From contig CAIMVC010000338.1 in the NCBI GenBank assembly GCA_903844825.1, positions 1 through 32,085 on the forward strand: a DNA stretch of 32,085 nucleotides, read 5' to 3'. The translations under genes were made by a program, and so were the position numbers. This DNA comes from an uncultured Burkholderiales bacterium. GTDB taxonomy: Bacteria; Pseudomonadota; Gammaproteobacteria; Burkholderiales; Burkholderiaceae_C. Under the pieces are notes generated by a model that saw only the letters and a program-made list of their open reading frames with translations, did not search any database and had not been told where the DNA came from. This document shows, in pieces, positions 16,739-23,785 of this stretch. Each line of letters begins with the position of its first letter. Within the stretch, counting starts at the first letter, position 1.

Positions 16739-16889
16739 GAGGACGGATCTCCTTCGGTTTTTATGAAACGGGGTTGAGGAACTGCAATCAAGACGCCGAG
16801 TATCGAGGCAAACAATGGCTGCATCCGATACATCGTGCTACACGTCCAGGGCGGAACCCCATTGTTTTGGCCTCCGGCGTATGAATTGC

Positions 16890-16905
16890 CTAGGTTAAAC
16901 CCTAG
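16890..16905. promoter_or_regulatory. CTAGG-N6-CCTAG inverted repeat in the cox divergent promoter region
   Basis: A perfect five-base inverted repeat, CTAGG-TTAAAC-CCTAG, lies roughly midway between coxS and its divergent regulator. A near copy with a seven-base spacer occurs at 25249-25265 upstream of the second TRAP operon. It is a candidate operator; the protein that binds it is unknown. Confidence 0.45.
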
Positions 16906-16972
16906 TGCACTTGCCAAGCGTGGGCGAAATTCTCAAAATGAAACAGTTAGCTCAAAAGACGAGCACACATCG

Positions 16973-16993
16973 GACAAAGGTCGGGCATTTGTC
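16973..16993. promoter_or_regulatory. GACAAA-N9-TTTGTC inverted repeat, candidate operator
   Basis: A perfect six-base inverted repeat with a nine-base spacer; the match extends to CNGACAAA/TTTGTCNG. It lies 37 bases before the ATG of the GAF/Fis regulator and about 235 bases before coxS. Its spacing resembles sites of dimeric Fis-type helix-turn-helix activators, so autoregulation or control of cox is plausible but unproven. Confidence 0.4.
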
Positions 16994-17030
16994 TGACTCC
17001 TCGGGCAGATTTTCTCCACATCGACGGCTC

Positions 17031-18185
17031 ATGCAACTCCAACCGACCTCGCCACCAACATCTGCGGAGCAACGCGGCCAACAAATTGCGCTGGCTCGCC
17101 AGGCCCTGCTGCAGGACCGCAGCGGGCAAGCCGGCATGCTGGCTGCCCGCTGGATAGAGCGTTCGTGGGCGCGCTGCCTGAGTCAGGGCAAGCGGCCGGA
17201 GCAAGACGTCGCCTTCGACTTGCTGCCCGCCCAAATAATACGGCGCACCGAAGAGGCAAACCATGCGCTGATTCAGGCTGCCCGACCAGTGCTCGAGACG
17301 CTCGGTCAGGCCATCGCCAGCACCCGCTATTTTGCAATCTTGACCAATGCGCAGGGTGTGGTGGTCGACGTCAACGGCCCGATCAACCGACGCGACCGGC
17401 GCGCGGACCTGATCAGCCGCATCGGCGTTGACCTGTCCGAGTCGAGCGTAGGCACTACAGCCATAGGTGCTGCGCTGACGGAGCTGCAGCCGGTCTGGCT
17501 GCACCGAGGTGAACATTTTTTTGAGGCGAACTGCGCCTACAGCTGCGCCGGAGCACCCCTGTTTGGGCCCGATGGCCAATGCGTTGGCATGCTGGATGTG
17601 ACTGGTGTAGATACGGAGGAGCGGCCCGAACTGATGCATCTGGTGGTCCAGTCGGCGCGCCGTATTGAAAACGCGCTGATTCAAACGCGTCCGCACGCAT
17701 TGCTGCTGCGCATCAACTGGCCTGGCGCCAGTCTGGGCGAAGCCAGCGACGGCCTGGTCGGCCTCGACTCGGACGGCTGGCTGGTAGGCGCCAACCCGGC
17801 GGCTCGGCAACTACTGCCCACGCTGCAACTGCTGGCGCCGGGCGCGCCAGCGGGCAGCCCACCCAGGCACTTGCACAGCAGCGACCTGTTTGCCCTGCCC
17901 TACGAAGCACTGTTCAACGCCGCCAGAAAAACCGGGCTTTATGGTCCCCAAATAGTGGACATTCCCCTCTGGTCGGGCCTTCGGCTACAGGCCTCGCCCC
18001 TGCTGTCCGACCCCAGCGACAAAAGCCTCACGAACAACAAACTGCCGCTTCGCGAACTTCAGACTGCACTGATCCGCCAAGCCGTAGCCCAGGCACACGG
18101 GAACGTGCAGCAAGCGGCACGGGCACTAAGCATCAGCCGCGCCACCGTTTACCGCAAGCTCGGAAAAAAGTCCCAGCCACGCTGA
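17031..18185 (+). CDS. AcoR-like GAF / Fis-HTH transcriptional regulator lacking the AAA+ domain
   Basis: A 384-residue regulator divergent from coxS. The N-terminal half matches the GAF sensor region of AcoR-type activators: WIERSWARCL near the start, then NRRDRRADLISRIGVDLSE, SSVGTTAIGAAL, EHFFEANCAYSCAGAPLFG and MLDVTGVD. The C-terminal ~45 residues form a Fis-type helix-turn-helix (HGNVQQAARALSISRATVYR). The AAA+ sigma-54-activating domain that sits between these in AcoR is absent: no Walker A and no GAFTGA. It therefore probably works with sigma-70 polymerase or as a repressor. The ATG at 17031 is preferred; in-frame starts at 16938 (ATG) or 16905 (GTG) would add residues and run across the operator candidate. 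Its likely target is the cox operon. Confidence 0.85.
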   Translation: MQLQPTSPPTSAEQRGQQIALARQALLQDRSGQAGMLAARWIERSWARCLSQGKRPEQDVAFDLLPAQIIRRTEEANHALIQAARPVLETLGQAIASTRYFAILTNAQGVVVDVNGPINRRDRRADLISRIGVDLSESSVGTTAIGAALTELQPVWLHRGEHFFEANCAYSCAGAPLFGPDGQCVGMLDVTGVDTEERPELMHLVVQSARRIENALIQTRPHALLLRINWPGASLGEASDGLVGLDSDGWLVGANPAARQLLPTLQLLAPGAPAGSPPRHLHSSDLFALPYEALFNAARKTGLYGPQIVDIPLWSGLRLQASPLLSDPSDKSLTNNKLPLRELQTALIRQAVAQAHGNVQQAARALSISRATVYRKLGKKSQPR

Positions 18186-18241
18186 TTTCTCGCAGCTGGT
18201 CCCCCCCTTGCAGGCCCTCCGCCGGAGGCTTGGTCGCCCGG

Positions 18242-18763
18242 TCAATGCTTGTGTGAAGGCTCACCGGTTTTTGCGCCGGCTTGAGCCGGGCTGGCTGCCG
18301 TTGCAGGCGCAGCAAGCGCCACCGGGAGCAGCAGGTCCTGCTTGCTTTCGACGCCCTTGGCGTCCTTGAAGCGCAGGGTCACGGCGATGGTGCTGTCCTT
18401 GCTCAACGGCAGCTTGAGGTCCATCAGCATCAGGTGGTAGCTGCCCGGCTTGAGCTGCACGGTCTGACCGGGGGGCAAGGCCAGCTCGGAGACGGCGCGC
18501 ATTTTCATGATCTCGCCATCCATCTTCATTTCATGAACTTCCGCCACGCCAGCGACCGGGGAACTCACCCCGACCAGCCGGGTGGCCTGGCTGGCGGTCA
18601 GGTTCATGAAGGCCCCAGTGCCGCGCTGCCCCTGCACGGTGGCGCGAACCCAGGCGCCATCGACCTTCACCGGTGCGGTCTGAGCCGCGGCCAGGCCAGT
18701 CAGTAAAAACAGTGCGCTGGCAGTCACCAGGCGGGATGCAAAGGAAAAAATAAATGAGGTCAT
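18242..18763 (-). CDS. periplasmic copper chaperone PCu(A)C
   Basis: A 173-residue PCu(A)C-family copper(I) chaperone, the type that metallates the CuA centre of cytochrome oxidase in the periplasm. A signal peptide covers residues 1-27. The copper motif H-x10-M-x21-H-x-M is exact: His77, Met88, His110, Met112. Extra methionines at 79, 81 and 86 lie inside the motif. The tail after residue ~150 is Ala/Pro-rich and ends in HKH, a possible additional metal ligand. TGGAG precedes the ATG at 18763. It is downstream of the YcnI-like gene (51 bases) on the same strand, a common pairing in copper-acquisition operons. Confidence 0.93.
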   Translation of the reverse strand: MTSFIFSFASRLVTASALFLLTGLAAAQTAPVKVDGAWVRATVQGQRGTGAFMNLTASQATRLVGVSSPVAGVAEVHEMKMDGEIMKMRAVSELALPPGQTVQLKPGSYHLMLMDLKLPLSKDSTIAVTLRFKDAKGVESKQDLLLPVALAAPATAASPAQAGAKTGEPSHKH

Positions 18764-18814
18764 CGCAGAAACTCCAGAAAAAATAAAAATCAGATCGGCC
18801 AGGACAGCCGCGCG

Positions 18815-19402
18815 TCAATGGTGGTGCGCAGCGCCCTGCAGCGGCAAGACATCCAGCAGCGCGGCCGGCGTTTTGAGCTCGTGCAGACCCTGCCCCGGCT
18901 TGGGCACTTCATGCCAATCGATACGGCCTTGCTCGCAAATTTGGCTGACGGGCCAATACAAGGGGCCGGCGCTCATCGGCAACTTCACTTGCAGCGCGAA
19001 CTCGTCGTAAAACTGGTCCGGCAGATAGTCCGCCGGGGTCTTGGCCGTCCAGCTGATACGAACCACATCATCGGTCACGCTGCGGCCGTGGCTCTGGTAG
19101 GGCTGGGCCAGCTTCTCGCGGCCGATCTCAACCGTCCAGCCGGCCTTGGGCATGGGTTTGGCACCCTGGGCGCCGGCCGGTAGCTCAACCACGATTTGCC
19201 TGATCGCCGAGCGGCCACAGCCGTGCCCGACCTTAAAGTTGGCCTTGTAGTAGCTGCCGGCGTTCGCCACCGGGTATTCCAGCGTGATGTGGGCCTGGGC
19301 CGCTGCGGCCCCCAAAAGGCCCAGACAAGTTGCCAAGCCGGTGCGCGCCATCCCCCGGCGCACAGATCGAAGAAACGCGCGAGTGCGCAACAGTGAGTTC
19401 AT
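18815..19402 (-). CDS. YcnI-like copper-binding periplasmic protein (DUF1775)
   Basis: A 195-residue YcnI/DUF1775 protein. The signal peptide runs to about residue 37 and cleavage after AQA would leave His as the first residue of the mature protein (HITLEYP), the N-terminal histidine that binds Cu(II) in this family. Other visible landmarks are GHGC near the middle and GPLYWPVSQICEQG towards the end, with the conserved Trp. The protein ends in a HHH tail. The ATG at 19402 is chosen because it gives a normal signal peptide; a longer open frame upstream has no supporting site. It sits between the DUF2946-like gene and the PCu(A)C gene, supporting a shared copper role. Confidence 0.9.
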   Translation of the reverse strand: MNSLLRTRAFLRSVRRGMARTGLATCLGLLGAAAAQAHITLEYPVANAGSYYKANFKVGHGCGRSAIRQIVVELPAGAQGAKPMPKAGWTVEIGREKLAQPYQSHGRSVTDDVVRISWTAKTPADYLPDQFYDEFALQVKLPMSAGPLYWPVSQICEQGRIDWHEVPKPGQGLHELKTPAALLDVLPLQGAAHHH

Positions 19403-19573
19403 AAAAAAACCAGTGAAAAAATGCAGGTCGGCGATCGCGCCCGCAATGAAAGAGGTGCCAATGCCCACAAGGACCCCACGGGTGCTGTGGGCAAACGCAA
19501 GAAAAGACCAGGCCGAACCGGCCCTGACAGCGCTTCAGGCGCGTGAAAAGTCAGGTAGCGGCAGACCCGTGGT

Positions 19574-19942
19574 TCAAGTCAGCGCCGGCGGGCCACGGCC
19601 AAAGGGCAGGCCCAGAACGACCACGGATCGGGTCGATGGCACGTTGGCCAGCAGCAGCGCCGTGCGCTCGGGGCTGCCAGGCACTGCCGCCAACCCATGC
19701 AGCAAGACCAAGCCAGGCGTCAGGCAGGCGTCGCAGTGTTGGCCCGACTCCCCATCATCAGAGTCAAACTGGCCGGCCGCACCAGGCAGGTTCTTGACAC
19801 TGCAAAGTCCACCCAATTTGCCCGTGCGCACATCCTGCGCCAGCGACAACACCGGCGTCAGCAGCGCTGAGAACAGCGCCACAAAACTCAGCCATACAGC
19901 CAAGCGGGCTAACGCAGAACGGGATGAAGCAGAGGTAGACAC
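19574..19942 (-). CDS. DUF2946-like secreted protein, likely copper-associated
   Basis: A protein of about 122 residues with an N-terminal hydrophobic segment (LAVWLSFVALFSALLTPVLS), a variable middle and a QHCDACL motif (two Cys, one His) typical of DUF2946 proteins, which accompany copper transport and copper-chaperone genes in proteobacteria. No ATG is available. The frame could start at a TTG (19987), but a good -10 box lies at 19949-19954, so the GTG at 19942 is preferred; transcription would then begin at or next to the start codon, giving a leaderless message. It is the first gene of the copper group, 171 bases upstream of the YcnI-like gene. Confidence 0.65.
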   Translation of the reverse strand: MSTSASSRSALARLAVWLSFVALFSALLTPVLSLAQDVRTGKLGGLCSVKNLPGAAGQFDSDDGESGQHCDACLTPGLVLLHGLAAVPGSPERTALLLANVPSTRSVVVLGLPFGRGPPALT

Positions 19943-19948
19943 CGACAA

Positions 19949-19977
19949 ATTATAGGCACGCACCCCAACGCTCAGAA
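19949..19977 (-). promoter_or_regulatory. sigma-70-type promoter of the copper gene group
   Basis: On the minus strand a perfect TATAAT (-10, bases 19949-19954) lies 17 bases downstream of TTCTGA (-35-like, 19972-19977). Only six bases separate the -10 box from the GTG at 19942, so the transcript would have almost no leader. The -35 match is partial. Confidence 0.5.
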
Positions 19978-20045
19978 GCTCCAACAATGCGCGGTGAAGC
20001 TCAGCGACCGCCAGGGCCTCAAGGGCGGCTCAAGTACCCGCGAAC

Positions 20046-20954
20046 TCAGCGCCGCGCGTTGGGAAAGAACAGTTGCTGACCGCCAATCTTGTAGCTGGCG
20101 ATCACCGCCTGGCCCGCAGGTGAAGTCACCCAGTCGGCGAACTTCTGCGCTGGCGCCAGCTTGACCTGCGGGTGCCTGGCGGGGTTGACGACCATCACAC
20201 CGTACTGATTGAAAAGGCGGGCATCGCCTTCGACCAGAACCGTAAGATCGGCCCGGTTCTTGAAGGCCAGCCAAGTACCCCGATCAGCCAGCACATAGGC
20301 ACCGAGGCTGGCGGCCATGTTCAGGGCCGGACCCATACCGCAGCCACAGGCCTTGTACCCGGCAAAAGACGGCGCTTCCAGGCCGGCCTGCTTCCAATAG
20401 CGCAGCTCGGCGGCATGGGTGCCGCTCTTGTCACCGCGCGAGACAAAGCCGGCGTTCGACGCCTGCAGCTTTTTGAGCCCTTGCACCAGGTCCGGACCTT
20501 TGACCCCGGCCGGATCAGCAGCCGGTCCGATCAACACAAAATCGTTGTACATCACGCTCTGGCGCGAAAGGGCGAAGCCCTCGGCCACCAGCTTTTCTTC
20601 CGCGACCTGGTCGTGCACAAAAAGCACATCAGCATCCCCCCGGCGTCCCATATCAATCGCCTGACCAGTACCCAGCGCCACGACCTTGACGTCAATACCC
20701 GTGGCTTTTTTAAACTCGGGCAACAGATGGGCAAACAAGCCGGACTGCTCGGTCGAGGTGGTTGAGGCCATCACGATGCTGGCGCCCTGCGCGGCGGCCC
20801 AGGTAGAGCCAGCCAGCAGGCTGCAGACCAGCCACCGCCGCAACCAGACGCGGGCGGCCGCCGCCACGGGCCAGCCCTTGGCTAGGGCGTTGACATCCAT
20901 CTTGCTCCAGGCATGGATCTCGCTGGATTGGCTTTTTTCTTGACGCTTCATCAT
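20046..20954 (-). CDS. tupA: tungstate ABC transporter substrate-binding protein TupA
   Basis: A 302-residue periplasmic binding protein for tungstate. After a long N-terminus with a hydrophobic stretch at ~40-55 comes the family's ligand-binding start TTSTEQSGLF, then GTGQAIDMGRRGDADVLFVHD, VMYNDFVLIGP and SRGDKSGTH. These are the TupA motifs (the TTST and SRGDxSGTH loops hold the oxyanion) and differ from molybdate-binding ModA. The ATG at 20954 overlaps the tupC stop (ATGA), so translation is probably coupled; a start further in (MDVNALAKGW) would give a more typical signal-peptide length. Last gene of a tupB-tupC-tupA operon. Confidence 0.94.
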   Translation of the reverse strand: MMKRQEKSQSSEIHAWSKMDVNALAKGWPVAAAARVWLRRWLVCSLLAGSTWAAAQGASIVMASTTSTEQSGLFAHLLPEFKKATGIDVKVVALGTGQAIDMGRRGDADVLFVHDQVAEEKLVAEGFALSRQSVMYNDFVLIGPAADPAGVKGPDLVQGLKKLQASNAGFVSRGDKSGTHAAELRYWKQAGLEAPSFAGYKACGCGMGPALNMAASLGAYVLADRGTWLAFKNRADLTVLVEGDARLFNQYGVMVVNPARHPQVKLAPAQKFADWVTSPAGQAVIASYKIGGQQLFFPNARR

Positions 20955-21667
20955 GCTATTTCCCCTTTTAAAAACAGGGCCGCTGCCGGTGGCAGGACAC
21001 CCCTGAAAAACCCCTCCACCGGCGCATCGGCCAGAATCCGGCCGTGTTCCAGGTAGAGCACGCGGCTGGCCAGGCGTTTGACCTGACCGAGGTTGTGGCT
21101 GCTGAAAATCATCGTCATGCCGGAAGCCGACAACTCGGCCATGAGCGCTTCGACCTCGCGCTTGGCGGCGGGGTCCAGGCTGGCGGTGGGCTCATCGAGC
21201 AGCAGCACCTGCGGCTTCAAAGCCCAGGCCCGCGCCAGCGCCAGGCGTTGCTGCTGCCCGCCCGACAAGGTCTTGGCCGGACGCTGCGCCAGCGAACCCA
21301 GGCCCACCCGATCCAGCGCCGCAATCGCCTGACTGCGGGCATCACGCCAGCGCCAGCCCGCAAGCCACAGGCCCAGCGCCACGTTGTTCAAGGCGCTGGC
21401 GCGCAACATGTAGGGCCGCTGAAAAAGCATGGCCTGACGCGCCGGCGTTGGCAAACTGATGCGCCCCCGGGTGGGCACAACCAGACCGTGCAAGCCGCGC
21501 AGCAAGGTGCTCTTGCCGCTGCCGTTGGCCCCCACCAACGCCACCTGCTCACCCGCAGTGATGCGCAAGCTGCAATCGCGCAGGGCGCAGACCTGACCAA
21601 AATCAACACCAAAGGACTGCAACTCAAACAAGGTGCCAGCGCTGTCTGCTGACGACTTAGCGCTCAT
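20951..21667 (-). CDS. tupC: tungstate ABC transporter ATP-binding protein TupC
   Basis: A 238-residue ABC ATPase. Walker A is GANGSGKST (46-54), the Q-loop lies at AMLFQRPYML, the signature is LSGGQQQRLALARA and Walker B is QVLLLDEPTASLD, followed by the H-loop in FSSHNLGQV. It powers tungstate import together with the TupB permease. It overlaps tupB upstream (ATGA at 21664-21667) and tupA downstream by four bases each, a tightly coupled operon. The tungstate assignment rests on the adjacent TupA and TupB. Confidence 0.93.
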   Translation of the reverse strand: MSAKSSADSAGTLFELQSFGVDFGQVCALRDCSLRITAGEQVALVGANGSGKSTLLRGLHGLVVPTRGRISLPTPARQAMLFQRPYMLRASALNNVALGLWLAGWRWRDARSQAIAALDRVGLGSLAQRPAKTLSGGQQQRLALARAWALKPQVLLLDEPTASLDPAAKREVEALMAELSASGMTMIFSSHNLGQVKRLASRVLYLEHGRILADAPVEGFFRGVLPPAAALFLKGEIA

Positions 21668-22425
21668 GGCGAGCCCGCCTTGAGCGTCTGCGCGCGGGCC
21701 GGCGCGGGCTCATGCGGGCCCGCGGCCTCACGCATTTCACGCCAGCGACGCAGCCAGGCAATCAAGGCGTTGAGCAGCAAGACCACGCCAAGCAACACAG
21801 CCCCCAGCGCCAGCGCCAGCGGCAAGTCGCCCTTGCTGGTCTCCAGGGCGATCGCTGTGGTCATCACGCGTGTAAAGCCTTCAATATTCCCACCCACCAC
21901 CATCACCGCACCCACCTCGGAAACAGCCCTGCCAAAGGCGGCGATCAGGACTGTGAGCAGTGCATAACGCTCATCCCACAGCAGGATCAGACTGCGCCAA
22001 AACGAGCCAGCGCCCAGCGACTGCAGCTGCTCACCATGCAGCCGGTCGGCGTCTTCAATGCTTTGCCGCACCAGCGCCGTGACCATCGGCAGCACCAGCA
22101 TGGCCTGCGCCAGCACCATCGCCTTGAAGGAAAAAAGCCAGCCCAGAAATCCCAGCGGACCCGAGCGCGAGAGCAACAAATAAACCAGCAGACCCACCAC
22201 CACCGACGGCAGCGCCAGCGCCGTGTTCAGGCAAGTCAGCACCACGCCGCGCCCGGCAAAACGCGCCACACCCAGCCAGGCGCCCAGCACCAGACCGGCA
22301 CTGCAAGCCAGCAGGCAAGCGCAAGCACTGACCGCCAACGAGCGCAGCACGACGCCCGCCAGCAGCGGGTCCCATGAAGTCAGCAGCGAAGCGGCCGCCA
22401 TAAAAGTGTCTTGAAAAGTAGTCAT
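21664..22425 (-). CDS. tupB: tungstate ABC transporter permease TupB
   Basis: A 253-residue inner-membrane permease of the tungstate/molybdate class. About five to six hydrophobic helices are seen. The ALPSVVVGLLVYLLLSRSGP stretch is characteristic of TupB/WtpB-type permeases, and the coupling (EAA-type) loop is at SIEDADRLHGEQLQSLGAGS, with AFGRAVSEVGAVMVVGGNI after it. It is the first gene of the operon; the divergent ModE-like regulator starts 183 bases away, and a candidate operator sits between them. Confidence 0.93.
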   Translation of the reverse strand: MTTFQDTFMAAASLLTSWDPLLAGVVLRSLAVSACACLLACSAGLVLGAWLGVARFAGRGVVLTCLNTALALPSVVVGLLVYLLLSRSGPLGFLGWLFSFKAMVLAQAMLVLPMVTALVRQSIEDADRLHGEQLQSLGAGSFWRSLILLWDERYALLTVLIAAFGRAVSEVGAVMVVGGNIEGFTRVMTTAIALETSKGDLPLALALGAVLLGVVLLLNALIAWLRRWREMREAAGPHEPAPARAQTLKAGSP

Positions 22426-22513
22426 CCGTCAGCGCCCCGGTCCCGCAAAAAAGAATGGTCGAGAAATGACAAGCCAAAGCGGGGCAGCGCACTGTAGCGT
22501 AGTGGCACCGGCG

Positions 22514-22527
22514 CTGATACGCATCAG
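22514..22527. promoter_or_regulatory. CTGAT-ACGC-ATCAG inverted repeat between tupB and its regulator
   Basis: A perfect five-base inverted repeat with a four-base spacer in the divergent tupB/regulator region, 88 bases from the tupB start and 81 bases from the regulator start. It is a plausible operator for the neighbouring ModE-type HTH protein. An AACCGGTT palindrome lies just beyond it (22533-22540). Confidence 0.4.
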
Positions 22528-22608
22528 GGCAGACCAGCTATGAACCGGTTTGCATAGCAACCCAGATGAGAGTCAGACAACGGCTTGCACTCATAATCGC
22601 CTGCAAAC

Positions 22609-23748
22609 ATGGCCGCCCACAAAGTTCAACTGTCCTACCAGCTCTGCACCACGCGCAGCCAGGACCCACTGATCCGCAACCCCTTGCTCGACCTGCTGCA
22701 CGCCGTGCGTGAAAGTGGCTCAATTTCCGCGGCAGCCCGAAGCCTGAACCTGTCTTACCGCCATGTGTGGGGCGCGCTCAAAGAGGCGCAGCAGACCTTG
22801 GGGCGCGAACTCATCGTCTGGGAAAAAGGTCAGCGCGCCCAACTCAGCGAGTTTGGCCAAAAGCTGCTGTGGGCAGAACGCCAGACCCAGGCCCGACTGG
22901 CACCGCAAATCGAAGCACTGCGGGGCGACATCGAGCGCGCCCTGTCCCTGGCCTTTGACGACAGCGCCCACGTGCTGGTGTTGTACGCCAGCCACGACGC
23001 GGCGCTGGCATCCTTGCGCCAGCACGCCGCCACGCGCGGCCTGCACCTGGACATCCGCTTCATGGGCAGCGTTGACGCCATCGCCGCCCTGAATGCGGGA
23101 CGTTGCCTGATGGCGGGCTTTCACACGCTCGAGCAACCCGCCGCCGGCTCGGCCGCCGCCAGGGCCTACCGCAGCCAGCTCAAGCCGGGTCTGCACAAAC
23201 TCATCGGTTTTTCGCACCGTGTGCAAGGCCTGATGGTGGCCAAGGGTAACCCGCTGCGAATCAAAGGCCTGCAAGATCTGGCCTGCCAAGGGCTGCGCTA
23301 CATCAACCGCGCCAGCGGCACTGGCACCCGGGTGCTGCTTGACGAGCTGCTGGCAGCGCAAGGCATCGCCGCGTCCAAGATCCAGGGCTACGACAGCCAG
23401 GAGCCTTCCCACGCGGCCGTGGCGCAAGCGGTGGCCAGCGGCGCAGCCGACGCTGGCCTGGGCATCGCAGCGGCCGCCGAAGACAAAGGCCTGGACTTCA
23501 TCCCGCTGGTGCGCGAACGCTATCACCTGGTCTGCCTGAAATCGGCCCTGGCGCAAGCGCCCGTGCAGGCGCTGATTCAGACGCTGAAAAGCCCGGCCTG
23601 GGCGGCTGAGCTGGCGACACTGACGGGCTACGACGCGCAGCAGGCGCAAAGCGGGGAGGTGCTGTCGCTGCGGGCTCAGCTGCCGTGGTGGACTTACCGG
23701 CGGGCAAAGGCGGAGGCGACGCAGCCGACCCGGCCCTCCACGCCGTAA
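22609..23748 (+). CDS. ModE-type HTH / substrate-binding-domain regulator (tungstate-responsive, inferred)
   Basis: A 379-residue one-component regulator. Residues ~10-100 are a LysR/ModE-type winged helix-turn-helix (SGSISAAARSLNLSYRHVW is the recognition region). Residues ~115-350 form a periplasmic-binding-protein-like sensor: MGSVDAIAALNAGRCLMAGF, GLMVAKGNPLRIKGLQDLA, RYINRASGTGTRVLLDELL, and SGAADAGLGIAAAA. This domain order is known next to molybdate or tungstate transporter genes, where oxyanion binding replaces the ModE C-terminal (TOBE) domain. It is divergent from tupBCA and most likely controls that operon. The start codon at 22609 has only a weak ribosome-binding site. Confidence 0.88.
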   Translation: MAAHKVQLSYQLCTTRSQDPLIRNPLLDLLHAVRESGSISAAARSLNLSYRHVWGALKEAQQTLGRELIVWEKGQRAQLSEFGQKLLWAERQTQARLAPQIEALRGDIERALSLAFDDSAHVLVLYASHDAALASLRQHAATRGLHLDIRFMGSVDAIAALNAGRCLMAGFHTLEQPAAGSAAARAYRSQLKPGLHKLIGFSHRVQGLMVAKGNPLRIKGLQDLACQGLRYINRASGTGTRVLLDELLAAQGIAASKIQGYDSQEPSHAAVAQAVASGAADAGLGIAAAAEDKGLDFIPLVRERYHLVCLKSALAQAPVQALIQTLKSPAWAAELATLTGYDAQQAQSGEVLSLRAQLPWWTYRRAKAEATQPTRPSTP

Positions 23749-23785
23749 ATCAGCCGATCAACCAGGCTGTCAAGCTGCCGGCCGG

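Noticed and set aside
13958-16777. A 939-codon open frame on the plus strand opposite coxL and coxS
   Set aside because: It is a GC-driven antisense frame to well-conserved coxL/coxS, has no recognisable domain, and its composition (rich in His, Arg and Val) is typical of a shadow frame.
16869-16890. A TGGC...TTGC sigma-54 promoter in the cox divergent region
   Set aside because: The spacing between the GG and GC elements is far too long for sigma-54, and the neighbouring regulator lacks an AAA+ domain.
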